64,000 nucleotides of DNA from Nocardia sp. NBC_00565 (GTDB lineage Bacteria; Actinomycetota; Actinomycetes; Mycobacteriales; Mycobacteriaceae). The position numbers were made by a program, and so were the translations under genes. Location: the NCBI RefSeq assembly GCF_036345915.1, contig NZ_CP107785.1, forward strand, positions 8,742,001 to 8,806,000, in the 5' to 3' direction. Position 1 is the first letter of the stretch. Every line of letters starts with the position of its first letter. The notes below the pieces were generated by a model. It saw only the letters and a list, made by a program, of their open reading frames with translations, was not told the DNA's origin and ran no database searches. Shown in pieces: positions 16,907 through 26,423 of this stretch.

Positions 16907-17350
16907 ATGACCATCAAGTTGCATCACCTGCGTCCGGCCCCGGGCGCCAAGACCGAGAAGACCCGCGTGGGTCGCGGTGAAGGCTCCAAGGGCAAGACCG
17001 CGGGCCGCGGTACCAAGGGCACCAAGGCTCGTAAGAACGTCCCGGCCGCCTTCGAGGGTGGGCAGATGCCGATTCACATGCGGCTGCCCAAGCTCAAGGG
17101 CTTCACGAACCGGTTCCGCACGGAATACCAGGTCGTGAACGTCGGCTCGATCGCCAAGCTGTTCCCTGAGGGCGGCGCGGTCGGCAAGGCGGAGCTGGTG
17201 GCCGCCGGCGCGGTTCGCAAGAACCAGCTGGTCAAGGTTCTCGGCGATGGCGAGATCGGCGTCGCGGTCCAGGTGACCGTCGACAAGGTGACCGGCGCCG
17301 CCAAGGAGAAGATCACCGCGGCCGGTGGCACTGTCACCGAGCTGGGCTGA
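16907..17350 (+). CDS. rplO: 50S ribosomal protein L15
   Basis: A 147-residue L15, a late assembly protein of the large subunit. [37 protein letters not shown] is the rRNA-binding N-terminal arm. GAGGAGG in the end of rpmD is the ribosome-binding site, and the start is one base after the rpmD stop. It is the last gene of this transcript: a long hairpin follows 16 bases after its stop. Confidence 0.99.
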   Translation: MTIKLHHLRPAPGAKTEKTRVGRGEGSKGKTAGRGTKGTKARKNVPAAFEGGQMPIHMRLPKLKGFTNRFRTEYQVVNVGSIAKLFPEGGAVGKAELVAAGAVRKNQLVKVLGDGEIGVAVQVTVDKVTGAAKEKITAAGGTVTELG

Positions 17351-17365
17351 CGGTACTCTGCAGAT

Positions 17366-17404
17366 AGTGGCACCGGACGAGTGAAGAGCTCGTCCGGTGC
17401 CACT
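17366..17404 (+). terminator. hairpin terminator after rplO
   Basis: A perfect 16-base stem (AGTGGCACCGGACGAG with its complement) and a seven-base loop separate the ribosomal genes from secY. secY therefore probably has its own promoter in the 84 bases that follow; a TCTATATC stretch near 17447-17454 is a candidate -10 region. Confidence 0.88.
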
Positions 17405-17488
17405 GTTAGAGTTCAATTGTTGTCTGCCAAGCCTCGTCATGGGTTTTCTATATCCGTGGCATGACCATGTCGTTCGCCAGGAGGATCT

Positions 17489-18811
17489 GTGCTTTCCGCC
17501 TTCGTATCGGCCTTCCGGACTCCGGACTTACGGCGGAAGATTCTCTTCACGCTGGGGTTGATCGCGCTGTACCGCTTGGGTGCGTCGCTGCCGTCCCCCG
17601 GTGTCGATTACAAAAGCGTCCAGGAATGTATCGACCTGGTCTCCGGTGGTGATTCGGCCGGTATCTATCAGCTGATCAACCTGTTCTCTGGTGGTGCGCT
17701 ACTGCAGCTGTCGGTCTTCGCGATCGGCATCATGCCCTACATCACCGCGAGCATCATTATCCAGCTGCTCACCGTCGTCATCCCGCGATTCGAAGAACTG
17801 CGCAAAGAAGGCCAATCGGGCCAGAACAAGATGACGCAGTACACCCGGTATCTCTCGATCGCGCTGGCGATCCTGCAGGCCACCGGTCTCGTCGCGCTCG
17901 CGGCCCGCGGTCAGCTGCTACAGGGCTGCCAGAAGGACATCCTGGCTGATACCAGCATCTTCGGCATGATCATCATCGTGCTGGTGATGACCGCCGGTGC
18001 CGCACTGGTCATGTGGTTCGGCGAGCAGATCACCGAGCGCGGCGTCGGTAACGGTATGTCGCTGCTGATCTTCTCCGGTATCGCCGCGCGCATCCCGAAC
18101 GAGGGCAACAACATCCTGCAGAACCGCGGCGGACTGGTCTTCGGTCTCGTCTGTGTCGCCGCGTTCGCTATCGTCACCGCGGTCATCTTCGTCGAGCAGG
18201 GCCAGCGCCGGATTCCGGTGCAGTACGCCAAGCGCGTGGTCGGCCGCAAGATGTACGGCGGGTCCTCGACCTATCTGCCGCTGAAGGTCAACCAGGCGGG
18301 CGTCATCCCCGTGATCTTCGCCTCATCGCTGCTGTACCTGCCGAACCTGGTCGCGCAGCTGACATCCTCGAAGGGCGCCACCGACCAGAGTTGGTGGCAG
18401 GAGACCATCCAGAAATACTTGGTGAACCCCGGCAACCCGGTGTACATCGCGATCTACTTCGGTTTGATCGTGTTCTTCACCTACTTCTATGTCGCGATCA
18501 CCTTCAATCCGGAGGAGCGCGCCGACGAGATGAAGAAGTTCGGTGGTTTCATCCCGGGGTACCGCCCGGGTAGGCCGACCGCCGATTACCTCAATTTCGT
18601 ACTGAGCCGCATCACCCTCCCCGGCTCGATCTACCTCGGTCTCGTGGCCGTCCTGCCGAATCTGTTCCTCGATATCGGCGCCTCCGGTGGCACCCAGAAC
18701 CTTCCGTTCGGTGGCACCTCGGTGCTGATCATGGTGAGCGTCGGCTTGGACACCGTGAAGCAGATCGAAAGCCAGCTGATGAATCGAAATTACGAAGGGT
18801 TCCTCAAGTGA
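17489..18811 (+). CDS. secY: Sec translocon subunit SecY
   Basis: A 440-residue channel-forming subunit of SecYEG, with ten membrane segments. It begins [31 protein letters not shown] and contains the plug and lateral-gate landmarks ([24 protein letters not shown]) and the cytoplasmic loop [24 protein letters not shown] at 17489 follows AGGAGG. Its stop overlaps the adk start (GTGA), so SecY and adenylate kinase are co-translated, the classic secY-adk-map order. Confidence 0.99.
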   Translation: MLSAFVSAFRTPDLRRKILFTLGLIALYRLGASLPSPGVDYKSVQECIDLVSGGDSAGIYQLINLFSGGALLQLSVFAIGIMPYITASIIIQLLTVVIPRFEELRKEGQSGQNKMTQYTRYLSIALAILQATGLVALAARGQLLQGCQKDILADTSIFGMIIIVLVMTAGAALVMWFGEQITERGVGNGMSLLIFSGIAARIPNEGNNILQNRGGLVFGLVCVAAFAIVTAVIFVEQGQRRIPVQYAKRVVGRKMYGGSSTYLPLKVNQAGVIPVIFASSLLYLPNLVAQLTSSKGATDQSWWQETIQKYLVNPGNPVYIAIYFGLIVFFTYFYVAITFNPEERADEMKKFGGFIPGYRPGRPTADYLNFVLSRITLPGSIYLGLVAVLPNLFLDIGASGGTQNLPFGGTSVLIMVSVGLDTVKQIESQLMNRNYEGFLK

Positions 18812-19353
18812 GACTTGTACTGCTCGGACCGCCGGGAGCCGGCAAAGGTACCCAGGCCGATCTCCTGTCGGACAAGCTGGGCGTCCCGCACATCTCCACC
18901 GGGGACCTGTTCCGTACCAATATCTCCGCCCAGACCCCGCTGGGGCGCGAGGCGCAGAAGTACATCGATGCCGGCGATCTCGTGCCGAGCGATGTGACCA
19001 ACCGCATGGTCGAGGCCCGGGTCGCCGAGCCGGATGCCGCGAATGGTTTTGTGCTGGACGGCTACCCGCGCACGGTCGATCAGGCCGACGCGCTGGAGAA
19101 GATCCTCGCGGATATGGACAAGAAGCTCGACGCGGTGCTGTGCTTCGTCGTGCCCGAGGACACCGTGGTCGGGCGGATGATGGCGCGTGGTCGTGCCGAT
19201 GACAACGAGGGTGTGATCCGCAACCGGCTGCGGGTGTACCGCGAGGAGACCGAGCCGCTGCTGGAGCACTACGACGGTCTGGTCGTCTCGGTCGACGGCG
19301 TCGGCGAGATCGACGAGGTCAACGCCCGCGCCCTGCGCGCGCTGGGACACTGA
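18808..19353 (+). CDS. adk: adenylate kinase
   Basis: A 181-residue cytoplasmic enzyme that interconverts ATP + AMP and 2 ADP. The P-loop is GPPGAGKGT (residues 7-15), the AMP-binding region is ISTGDLFR with DGYPRT, and the short-LID form typical of actinobacteria is seen around [24 protein letters not shown] at 18808 overlaps the secY stop. A 12-base duplication CTGGGACACTGA (19342-19353 and 19367-19378) spans its end and the gap to map; it may be a small slip duplication. Confidence 0.98.
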   Translation: MRLVLLGPPGAGKGTQADLLSDKLGVPHISTGDLFRTNISAQTPLGREAQKYIDAGDLVPSDVTNRMVEARVAEPDAANGFVLDGYPRTVDQADALEKILADMDKKLDAVLCFVVPEDTVVGRMMARGRADDNEGVIRNRLRVYREETEPLLEHYDGLVVSVDGVGEIDEVNARALRALGH

Positions 19354-19406
19354 TGTCGCTCGCGGCCTGGGACACTGACTTGCTCGGAATGGAGCACTGA
19401 GGCCGG

Positions 19407-20204
19407 ATGGTCTTCAACCGCAAGAAGAAGGTCGTGCCGTTCCGTACGGCAGGCGAACTGGATGCGATGGCGGCAGCCGGCGCGATCGTCGGCAGCGCGC
19501 TGGTCGCGGTGCGGGCGGCCGCCAAGCCCGGGGTGTCCACCCTGGAGTTGGACGAGGTCGCCGAGCAGGTCATCCGTGACGCGGGCGCGGTGCCGTCCTT
19601 CAAGGGCTATCACGGATTTCCGGGTTCGATCTGCGCATCGGTGAATGACCGCGTGGTGCACGGGATTCCGACGGCGCAGGAAATGCTGACCGAGGGTGAT
19701 CTGGTCTCGATCGACTGCGGCGCGATTCTCGATGGCTGGCACGGTGATTCGGCCTGGACCTTCGGTGTCGGTTCGATCATCGACGCCGATCAGCTGCTCA
19801 GTGCGGCCACCAAGATGTCGATGGAGGCGGGGATCGCGGCCATGCTGCCCGGTAATCGGCTGACTGATATCTCCCATGCCATCGAAATGGGTACGCGCGC
19901 GGCCGAAACCGAACACGGTCGGTCCTATGGCATCGTCGATGGTTACGGCGGGCACGCCATCGGCCGGGAGATGCATATGGATCCGTTCCTGGCCAACGAG
20001 GGTGCGCCGGGTAAAGGGCCGAAGCTCGTTGTCGGATCGGTGCTCGCGATCGAGCCGATGCTGACCTTGGGCACGACGCAGACCAAGGTGCTCGACGATG
20101 ACTGGACCGTGGTGACGCTCGACGGTAGTCGTGCCGCGCACTGGGAACATTCGGTCGCGGTTACCGAGGACGGGCCGCGGATTCTTACGCTGCGTCCGGA
20201 GTAG
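19407..20204 (+). CDS. map: type I methionine aminopeptidase
   Basis: A 265-residue metal-dependent enzyme that removes the initiator Met from nascent proteins. The metal ligands are in [19 protein letters not shown] (two Asp), [13 protein letters not shown] (His), EPML (Glu) and the final [17 protein letters not shown] (Glu). The His that reads substrate is in [15 protein letters not shown]. It follows adk by 53 bases with a modest GAGG-type ribosome-binding site. A tandem-repeat array begins almost at its stop codon. Confidence 0.98.
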   Translation: MVFNRKKKVVPFRTAGELDAMAAAGAIVGSALVAVRAAAKPGVSTLELDEVAEQVIRDAGAVPSFKGYHGFPGSICASVNDRVVHGIPTAQEMLTEGDLVSIDCGAILDGWHGDSAWTFGVGSIIDADQLLSAATKMSMEAGIAAMLPGNRLTDISHAIEMGTRAAETEHGRSYGIVDGYGGHAIGREMHMDPFLANEGAPGKGPKLVVGSVLAIEPMLTLGTTQTKVLDDDWTVVTLDGSRAAHWEHSVAVTEDGPRILTLRPE

Positions 20205-20465
20205 GCGGCGGTACCTGACACTGGTCGGTACCGAACCATTCTCGGTACCGAACATTCTGTGGTGCCGGACATTGGGTGGCACTGTACATTTCACGGTGCC
20301 TACGTTTGGTGGTGCCGTACATTTGCGGGCACTGTACATTTTCGCGACACCTACGGTTTGCGATGCCGTACGTTTGCGGCACCGGACGTCTCGTGGTGAC
20401 GAACATTTCGCGGCACCGCGTATTGTTTGGCGCCGAACGTTTATCGGTACCGAATAGCGTTCGCG
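20203..20465. repeat. 17-bp degenerate tandem repeat array, 15 copies
   Basis: Fifteen units with a GGTRCC-like core start at 20210, 20227, 20244, 20261, 20278, 20295, 20311, 20328, 20346, 20362, 20378, 20395, 20412, 20429 and 20446. The spacing is 16 to 18 bases, nearly always 17. The consensus is TCGGTACCGAACATTTG. The core is a palindrome in some units (GGTACC) and a one- or two-base variant in others (GGTGCC, GGCACC, GGCACT), while the ACATT half is better kept on the left side of the array. A 17-base period cannot encode a peptide repeat, and there are no unique spacers as in CRISPR. It may be a cluster of protein-binding sites or a mobile intergenic repeat. Confidence 0.9.
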
Positions 20466-21191
20466 CGAACGACTTTCGCACCTACCCAGGCCCTGGGGTC
20501 GGCGGACGCCAGGTTGCACGTGTGCCGGGCGGATCGGTCACGATATCCGACTCCGGGCTCGGTGACGCTGCGCGGCGAGGAGCCGAGCCGCACCGACGCC
20601 CGTAGGTCGTAAACGTGTGGTGGACAACAGATTCGGACACAATGCGTCCGCCGCCTGCCCTGACGTTACCCAGCTCGCGCTGGATCGGTGACGTCGTTCC
20701 TTGCACCCGCGCCCGTGCGTCTTGCCGCACCTCGGGGGTCGTGTAGGGGATCGACCGCTACAACAATGGCGATGGTTTCTCCTCTGATTCGTGCTGAACT
20801 TCAACGTTGAAAGAAGCGTATGTCCGGGGGAGGGGTGCGCACGTGAGTAGATAGCTACTCGAATTCCCTTGGGGGATTGCGTAGTTCTGCGGCGAACCGC
20901 GGTCGGCCGGTCGGCCCGGTCGGCTCTCCGCACAGCTCAGGGCCGGTGCGGCGGGATGCGCGGCGTTGCGAGTAGGTAGCGGCTTCCGTTAGACATCCGC
21001 ACGGCTCGGTCGTGCGTACCCGAGGTTCCGGTCCACCGGTTCAGGATTGCATTCATATCGGGATCAACCGGGTACAGCTACAAAAGGTTGGGTACGCATC
21101 GCGCAACTGGCTCGGGTCCGCCGAGCCAGGAATCGTATCGGGTCGAGCAGGCGACCGACGGGGCCGACTCCGACGGCGGAGTGGATTCGGC
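20466..21191. other. gene-free stretch after the repeat array
   Basis: About 726 bases with no open frame that has a convincing start, ribosome-binding site or family resemblance on either strand. Two small inverted repeats are visible: the perfect palindrome TTCAACGTTGAA (20800-20811) and GAGTAG-N4-CTACTC (20845-20860). I see nothing else in it. Confidence 0.55.
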
Positions 21192-22010
21192 TCAATCCTG
21201 CTGCGGCGACAGTGTATCGGTGCGGCGGCGGACCGTTCGGATGACTTCGGTCCGAAGCGGGAAGTCGAATTCGCCCTCGGCGGTTTCCGGTCGACTGTGC
21301 AGATAGGTACTTATCCGATCGAGCAGTTCGGCCCGCTGCTGTGCCGATATCACCACGGTGTTCGAATGCGTACCGATTGTCGTGGTGAGGGATTCGGCGG
21401 TCCGTCGTTGGGTGTGCGCGAACTCGGACTGTTCGAATTCGGCGAACAATGGATGTGACGGCAGCTTGTTATCCCCGGCCGATGGAAGCGACGTGCCCGA
21501 TCGCACGACCCGTTGGAGCTCGGCGACCCATTCGACGCGGCCGTCGTCCTTGTTCCAGAGTGCCGCGAAGACGCCGTTCGTGCGCAGCACCCGCGCGATT
21601 TCGGGGAAGGCACGAGCCTGGTCGAACCAATGGAATGCCTGCCCGGCCAGCACCGCGTCCACCGATCCGTCTTGCAGCGGAATCGCCTCTGCCGCACCGG
21701 AAAATGCCCGCACATCGGGGAACCGTGCGACCAGCTCGGCACGCATCGCGTCATCGGGTTCGACGGCGATCACCTCGGCGCCGATGGCCAACAGCCCCTC
21801 GGTGAGCTTGCCGGTGCCGGCGCCCAGATCGAGTACGACGGGCGCTTTCCGGTCGCCGATCGGTGCCAACGCCCAGTGAATGCCGGCCGCCGGATAGTCC
21901 GGCCGATGCTCCGCGTAGACCTCGGCCTGCGCGCCGAACGAGCTCGCCCGCTCCGCCCAGCGTGCTGCCCGGTCGATTGCCTGATCAGTCGAATTCTCGG
22001 ATTCCGGCAC
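21192..22010 (-). CDS. class I SAM-dependent methyltransferase
   Basis: A 272-residue enzyme with a Rossmann methyltransferase domain (Methyltransf_11 type). Motif I is VVLDLGAGTGKLTEGL (near residue 60), followed by VIAVEPDD for the SAM ribose. DAVLAGQAFHWFD is motif IV with the AFHWFD signature common in actinobacterial small-molecule methyltransferases. The start at 22010 gives the usual N-terminal AERASSFGAQAEVYAEHRPDYP, a typical lead-in for this family. The substrate is unknown. It runs tail-to-tail with nothing, standing alone between the repeat region and the regulator gene. Confidence 0.88.
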   Translation of the reverse strand: MPESENSTDQAIDRAARWAERASSFGAQAEVYAEHRPDYPAAGIHWALAPIGDRKAPVVLDLGAGTGKLTEGLLAIGAEVIAVEPDDAMRAELVARFPDVRAFSGAAEAIPLQDGSVDAVLAGQAFHWFDQARAFPEIARVLRTNGVFAALWNKDDGRVEWVAELQRVVRSGTSLPSAGDNKLPSHPLFAEFEQSEFAHTQRRTAESLTTTIGTHSNTVVISAQQRAELLDRISTYLHSRPETAEGEFDFPLRTEVIRTVRRRTDTLSPQQD

Positions 22011-22051
22011 GGCACGACGGTACCCGGCATTCGAGTGCGGGTGCGGATGAT

Positions 22052-22609
22052 TTACCCGTTGTCGGCTTCCTCGGGTCCGCCGATGGGAAATAGGATCGGG
22101 CTGAGCAGGTACTGCGAACGGCCCGGTGCTGCCGCGTTTTTCAGCCGGGGCAGGATCGCGGCGCGCATATCGTCGATCAGGCCGAGCAGTTCCTCATGGT
22201 CGAGCCAGAGCGCGTGCTGGCGATAGCCGACGAGATCCGCGGCCGGATCGGCGGTTTCGCGGTCGAGGTAGGCATTGAATTCGGCGAGCAGAATGGCCGT
22301 CGCGGCGGCGAAGACGCGGCGGTGGTCCTCGATCGAGGCCGATGCGGCCCGATCGGCGTCGATGACCGCGCGCTCACGGCGCAGCTGGTAGCGGCGTTCT
22401 ACCGCGCCGCGTACCCGCTGTTCCTCGACGACCTCGAGAATGCCACCCGTCGTGAGCAATTCGACGTGGCGGTACACCGTGGCCTTCGAGACGTCCGGCA
22501 TCCGAGCGCACAGCTGTGCGGTCGTGCGCGTTTGCCCACCCGACATGGCGTGCACGATGCGCAGTCGCACCGGATGTGCGAGCAGCTCCATGGAGTCCAT
22601 AGCCCCCAT
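22052..22609 (-). CDS. winged-helix (ArsR-like) transcriptional regulator
   Basis: A 185-residue regulator. The N-terminal MELLAHPVRLRIVHAMSGGQTRTTAQLCARMPDVSKATVYRHVELLTTGGIL is a winged helix of the ArsR/HTH_20 type, in which the VSKATVYRH run is the recognition helix. The C-terminal half is helical and may bind a ligand. The ATG at 22609 was preferred over 22684, because the longer start would run through the palindrome and into the divergent gene. It is divergent from an alpha/beta hydrolase gene, with an inverted repeat between them, so autoregulation and control of the hydrolase are likely. Confidence 0.8.
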   Translation of the reverse strand: MGAMDSMELLAHPVRLRIVHAMSGGQTRTTAQLCARMPDVSKATVYRHVELLTTGGILEVVEEQRVRGAVERRYQLRRERAVIDADRAASASIEDHRRVFAAATAILLAEFNAYLDRETADPAADLVGYRQHALWLDHEELLGLIDDMRAAILPRLKNAAAPGRSQYLLSPILFPIGGPEEADNG

Positions 22610-22629
22610 GTTCTCATCTGTGATACCTT

Positions 22630-22643
22630 TCTCAAAGTTGAGA
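22630..22643. promoter_or_regulatory. inverted repeat between regulator and hydrolase
   Basis: TCTCAA, two bases, TTGAGA: a perfect palindrome 21 bases before the regulator start and 31 bases before the hydrolase start. It is the natural operator for the divergent winged-helix regulator. Homologous regulators often bind TTCTCAAA-type sites. Confidence 0.6.
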
Positions 22644-22673
22644 ATGATCAGAGGGCTCCCCGGGGAGGGCAAT

Positions 22674-23654
22674 ATGGAACGCAACGAGTCGCTGCGGACG
22701 ATCGAAGCCGAGGCGTGGCAAGCGCCGGATTACGTGAATCCGGCCGCATTCGACGAGCGGGAGGTCACCGTCGGGTCCGGCGATTTCGCGGTTCCCGGCA
22801 CGCTGAGCATGCCGCGGGGCGACGGTCCGTATCCCGCGGTGGTGCTGCTCGCTGGTGGCGGTCCGTTCGATCGCGACGGCACGGTTGGGCCCAACCGGAT
22901 CTATCGAGATATCTCCTGGGGCTTGGCGAGTCGCGGGATCGCGGTGCTGCGCTTCGACAAGGTGACCTTCGCGCACGCCGAGAAAGTCGCGGCGACAATG
23001 GAATTCACGATGCGCGACGAGTATCTGCCGCATGCCCGCGCTGGTATCGAGATGCTCTGTGCGGCACCGACTGTCGATTCCGGACGGGTCTTCGTGGTCG
23101 GGCACAGCATGGGCGGCAAAGTCGCGCCGCGGGTGGCCGAGGCCGTGCCCGCGCTGGCGGGCATGGTCCTACTCGCCGCCGATACGCAGCCGATGCAGTG
23201 GGCCATGGTGCGGGTGCTGCGGCACCTCGCCGAGATCGATCCCGCGTCCGTCGCGGCGTTCCCGCCCATCGAGACCATCATCGAACAGGCGAAACTGGTT
23301 GACAGCCAAGATCTTTCGGACGCCACCCCGGCCGCGGATCTGCCGTTCGGCATGAGCGCCGCGTACTGGCTGGACCTGCGCGCCTACGATCCGGTCGCGG
23401 TCGCGGCGACGCTGGACAAGCCCATGCTGATTCTGCAGGGCGAGCGTGACTATCAAGTGACAGTCGCCGACGACCTGGCCGGATGGCAGGTGGGTCTCGA
23501 TGACCGTCCGGATGTCACCATTCGGACGTACCCGGTAGACGACCACCTGTTCTTTCCGGGTACCGGTCCGTCCATGCCAGCGGATTACCAACGGCTGCAG
23601 CATGTGGACGCCGCGGTAATCGCGGATATCGCCGAATGGGTGCGGTCGCATTGA
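22674..23654 (+). CDS. alpha/beta hydrolase
   Basis: A 326-residue esterase- or peptidase-like hydrolase. The nucleophile elbow is GHSMGG with Ser145; the oxyanion-hole region is VVLLAGGGPFDRDG; the acid and His are probably in LILQGERDYQV and VDDHLFF. The ATG at 22674 has GGGGAGGG upstream. The protein has no signal peptide, so it is probably cytoplasmic. The divergent regulator and the palindrome between them suggest inducible expression by a substrate, which the sequence does not identify. Confidence 0.88.
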   Translation: MERNESLRTIEAEAWQAPDYVNPAAFDEREVTVGSGDFAVPGTLSMPRGDGPYPAVVLLAGGGPFDRDGTVGPNRIYRDISWGLASRGIAVLRFDKVTFAHAEKVAATMEFTMRDEYLPHARAGIEMLCAAPTVDSGRVFVVGHSMGGKVAPRVAEAVPALAGMVLLAADTQPMQWAMVRVLRHLAEIDPASVAAFPPIETIIEQAKLVDSQDLSDATPAADLPFGMSAAYWLDLRAYDPVAVAATLDKPMLILQGERDYQVTVADDLAGWQVGLDDRPDVTIRTYPVDDHLFFPGTGPSMPADYQRLQHVDAAVIADIAEWVRSH

Positions 23655-23754
23655 CGGGGGTGTGGCGCGGCCGCATCTGCGGGTCGCGGCTCGGCGACAG
23701 AGATTCACGCAACGGATGCACGACCGTTCCGAAAACCCACTGGGAACTGCAGGG

Positions 23755-25254
23755 CTAGCTACCGTCGCCGCGGAAGAACAGCACGTTGTCGCCGTAGTCG
23801 GCGAGTGGAATCGCCAATGCGGCCTGCCGGATGCCGCTGGCGGGCAGGTGGGTGAGTTTCGCGAACATGTCGGTATTGCCGAAGGCGGCGCGGACCTGGG
23901 TTTCGGATGCGTAGTCCGCGCCGTAATCGGCCAGTGCGGCGAAGTCCAACGGCGCCAGCGGTGCGTCGAGCGGGGCTTGGCCACTCGGGCGACCGAGGGC
24001 GGCGTATTGGGTGGCCGCACCGTCCTCGTAGCGGCACAGCTCGTAGGCCATCTTTTCGTTCGCCGTCACGCTGATCACCGGCCAGCGTGCGGAAAGGTGC
24101 TGCGCCAGTGGATGTCTACCGACCGGAGCCATCTCCCAATTCAGGCTCATGACGACAACCGAACCGCCGTAGGTTTGTTCGATCAACACCACGTCGTCGC
24201 CGAGCGAGGGCGCCGAGTTCAATTCGGGATCGAAGGTATGCCAGTGGGTTTCGTGTGCGCCGCGGACCGCCGTGCGATCGACCTGCCGTGCGCTATCGGC
24301 GGCGTAGGCCGCGATGATCGCCGCGCGGACCTGGGCGACGGCATCACGAGAACTGCAGCGCACGCTCAAAGCGCCGAAGGTCGCGCCGATTTCGACCGGT
24401 CGTGACGGCGGATCGGGTAACGCGCCGGCGGCCAGCGGCTTCAGGCCGACCAGTGCGAGCTTCCAGTTGATCTCCTCGATCGTCGAGAGATCGCCCGAGG
24501 TTTGGTACAGGATCTGCTGCTGCGTCAGGTGTCCCGCGCGCTGCAGCGTGCGGCATTCGAGTTTGGTGAGCGCGGTGAAGGTCTTGTTGGTGAGGTCGAT
24601 GTCCTCGATCCGGGTTTCCCGCAGCCGGGCCGTCATCTCGGGCGAGGTGAGCGCCGCGTAGCGCTCGCGGTACATCGCGATGGCAGGCTTGCGCTGCCGG
24701 CCGACCATCAGCGTGCGCAGCAGCATATTCAGACTGGCGAGGTACTTACCGGCCTGATCCGGATTCGCCGCGAACAGCGCGCTGCGGATCCGCACCGCGT
24801 CCTCGCTCGCGGCCACCGCGGCGCCCGGGTCGAGACGGCACAGCCACACGCCACACTTCGACAGTCCGTCGGCGCACACCGCGGCCACCTGCGCATGGTT
24901 GCGCGCCACCTGGCGATACGTATGGCAGGCATTGCGGATGGTGCTGGCCGCCAACTCCCGGTGCCCGATGTGGCGGGCCGCCTGCTCGAATACCCGCAGT
25001 GCCTCTTGCACTTCACCAGCGAACTGCGCGGTGACCCGTCCGGCGGCCAGCCAGTGCAGCCGGATGCCGACCGACTCCTGCGATGGCGCGAGCGCCTCGG
25101 CCGTCCGGTCGCGTCCGGTGCCGTTCTTGGTGGCGACCAAACCCTTGGCGAGTTCGCAGAGCGATGTGGCCAACTGCAACTCGTTCTCGACCGTTCGGTC
25201 GACGGCTGCCCGGCGATCCTCGGCGACCCGACGCTCGAGTGCACTCAGATCCAT
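23755..25254 (-). CDS. large soluble protein of unknown function with TPR-like helices
   Basis: About 499 residues with no family I can name. The first 300 residues are almost wholly helical, with tetratricopeptide-like spacing (EALRVFEQAARHIGHRELAA, then AASEDAVRIRSALFAANPDQAGKYLASLN). The last 200 residues look mixed alpha/beta. No signal peptide or membrane segment is present. The start at 25254 was chosen for its GAGG-N5-ATG; a start at 25329 would add 25 residues. It lies downstream of dtd on the same strand with a gap of 241 bases. It could be an immunity-like or regulatory protein; this is only a guess from the TPR-like half. Confidence 0.7.
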   Translation of the reverse strand: MDLSALERRVAEDRRAAVDRTVENELQLATSLCELAKGLVATKNGTGRDRTAEALAPSQESVGIRLHWLAAGRVTAQFAGEVQEALRVFEQAARHIGHRELAASTIRNACHTYRQVARNHAQVAAVCADGLSKCGVWLCRLDPGAAVAASEDAVRIRSALFAANPDQAGKYLASLNMLLRTLMVGRQRKPAIAMYRERYAALTSPEMTARLRETRIEDIDLTNKTFTALTKLECRTLQRAGHLTQQQILYQTSGDLSTIEEINWKLALVGLKPLAAGALPDPPSRPVEIGATFGALSVRCSSRDAVAQVRAAIIAAYAADSARQVDRTAVRGAHETHWHTFDPELNSAPSLGDDVVLIEQTYGGSVVVMSLNWEMAPVGRHPLAQHLSARWPVISVTANEKMAYELCRYEDGAATQYAALGRPSGQAPLDAPLAPLDFAALADYGADYASETQVRAAFGNTDMFAKLTHLPASGIRQAALAIPLADYGDNVLFFRGDGS

Positions 25255-25495
25255 CGCGACCTCAACTCCCGCTTCACCTTCCGCGTACGGTCGTCGAGCG
25301 GCCGCATTCTGCTCGACCGAGTTTGCCATACAAACCGCCGGAATGAGCAGGCAATCCACCGGCGACCGCCGCCGCCACGATCGACCGGTTGACAGGTTCT
25401 GGAAGGCCGCTGCTGGGCACCCGTGCTGTTCTTCGCAGTTCGGAGCGGTGGTCGAGCAAACAAATGCGGTGCGAAGTTGTCAGGGGTGGTTGCAC

Positions 25496-25927
25496 TCAGC
25501 TTTCGAGCAGCAGTGTCACGGGTCCGTCGTTGACCAGTTCGACATGCATGTGCGCGCCGAATCGTCCGGTGGCGACCGTCGCGCCGAGCGCACGCAGCGC
25601 CTGGGCGAACGCGTCGACCAGTGGCTCGGCGACCGAGCCCGGCGCGGCCGCGGACCAGGACGGGCGACGACCCTTGGCGGTGTCGGCATACAGCGTGAAC
25701 TGACTGACCACCAGAATCGGCGCGTCCAGATCCGCCGCCGACCGTTCACCCTCGAGAATCCGCAGCCGCCACATCTTGTCCGCCAACGCTTTCGTGGTCG
25801 ACTCCGTATCGTTATGTGTCACCCCGACCAGGGCGACCAGTCCCTGCGGGTTCGGATCGATCCTGCCGACGGTCTCGCCGTCGACGGTCACCTGAGCGGC
25901 GGACACACGCTGCACCAGTACTCGCAT
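25496..25927 (-). CDS. dtd: D-aminoacyl-tRNA deacylase
   Basis: A 143-residue enzyme that hydrolyses D-amino acids mischarged on tRNA, a homodimer. [18 protein letters not shown] at the start, the SQFTLYAD block near residue 75 and the C-terminal [11 protein letters not shown] carry the family's conserved cross-subunit active-site motifs. The length is standard. It heads a reverse-strand pair and is divergent from the type VII module that follows. Confidence 0.97.
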   Translation of the reverse strand: MRVLVQRVSAAQVTVDGETVGRIDPNPQGLVALVGVTHNDTESTTKALADKMWRLRILEGERSAADLDAPILVVSQFTLYADTAKGRRPSWSAAAPGSVAEPLVDAFAQALRALGATVATGRFGAHMHVELVNDGPVTLLLES

Positions 25928-26093
25928 CCCCCGATCCTCGCACCCCGGTAATCGCCCGCTGCGCGCTGTAACTACCAGGGCACTTTCCGTTCATGTCCGT
26001 GCTACTGACGAGTCGCCGAGCGCTGTCATCGTCGAATTACAGGATCCGATGGTGACGATGCGGGGGACCGCAGGAACTCGAGGAGTTGGCGCG

Positions 26094-26408
26094 ATGTCGG
26101 ACAAGTTGAGACATGACGCGGACCTGTTCGAGAAGGCCGCGGAGCGGACCAGCGCGGTTCGGGATCGGGTCAACGCCGTGCTGAGCACGTTGGATTCGGC
26201 GCTCGCCGGACGTGGCGCACCCTGGGGCGACGATAAGCTCGGCGCACAATTCGCCGAGGGGCCACAAGGTTATAAAGTGGCGCGCCAGCAGATGACCGCG
26301 AATATCAAGACCACCGCGACGAATTTCGACAACTTCTACACCGGTCAGACCAAGACCGCCAAGGAGTTGCGGCGCATGGACCAGTCCAACGGCGACGGTT
26401 TCCAGTAG
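26094..26408 (+). CDS. WXG100-sized type VII substrate, module A
   Basis: A 104-residue helical-hairpin protein resembling ESX-associated small substrates. Two amphipathic helices flank a turn with WGDD (in place of the classical WxG), and the C-terminal helix has YTGQTKTAKELRRMDQSNGDGF. The internal ATG at 26094 was preferred because the helix starts there with GGAG shortly upstream. It is followed after 15 bases by a YbaB-like gene and then by the giant effector gene, an order repeated in module B. It probably partners or guides export of the giant protein. Confidence 0.75.
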   Translation: MSDKLRHDADLFEKAAERTSAVRDRVNAVLSTLDSALAGRGAPWGDDKLGAQFAEGPQGYKVARQQMTANIKTTATNFDNFYTGQTKTAKELRRMDQSNGDGFQ

Positions 26409-26423
26409 TCCGGGGGCGGGGGT

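Noticed and set aside
20203..20465. CRISPR array
   Set aside because: There are no unique spacers, the units are degenerate, and there are no cas genes.
20131..20605. Short proteins across the 17-bp array
   Set aside because: A 17-base period shifts frame at every copy; translations are Arg/Thr/His-rich noise.
21012..21458. Plus-strand open frame opposite the methyltransferase start region
   Set aside because: It is opposite a well-supported gene and has no ribosome-binding site or family features.
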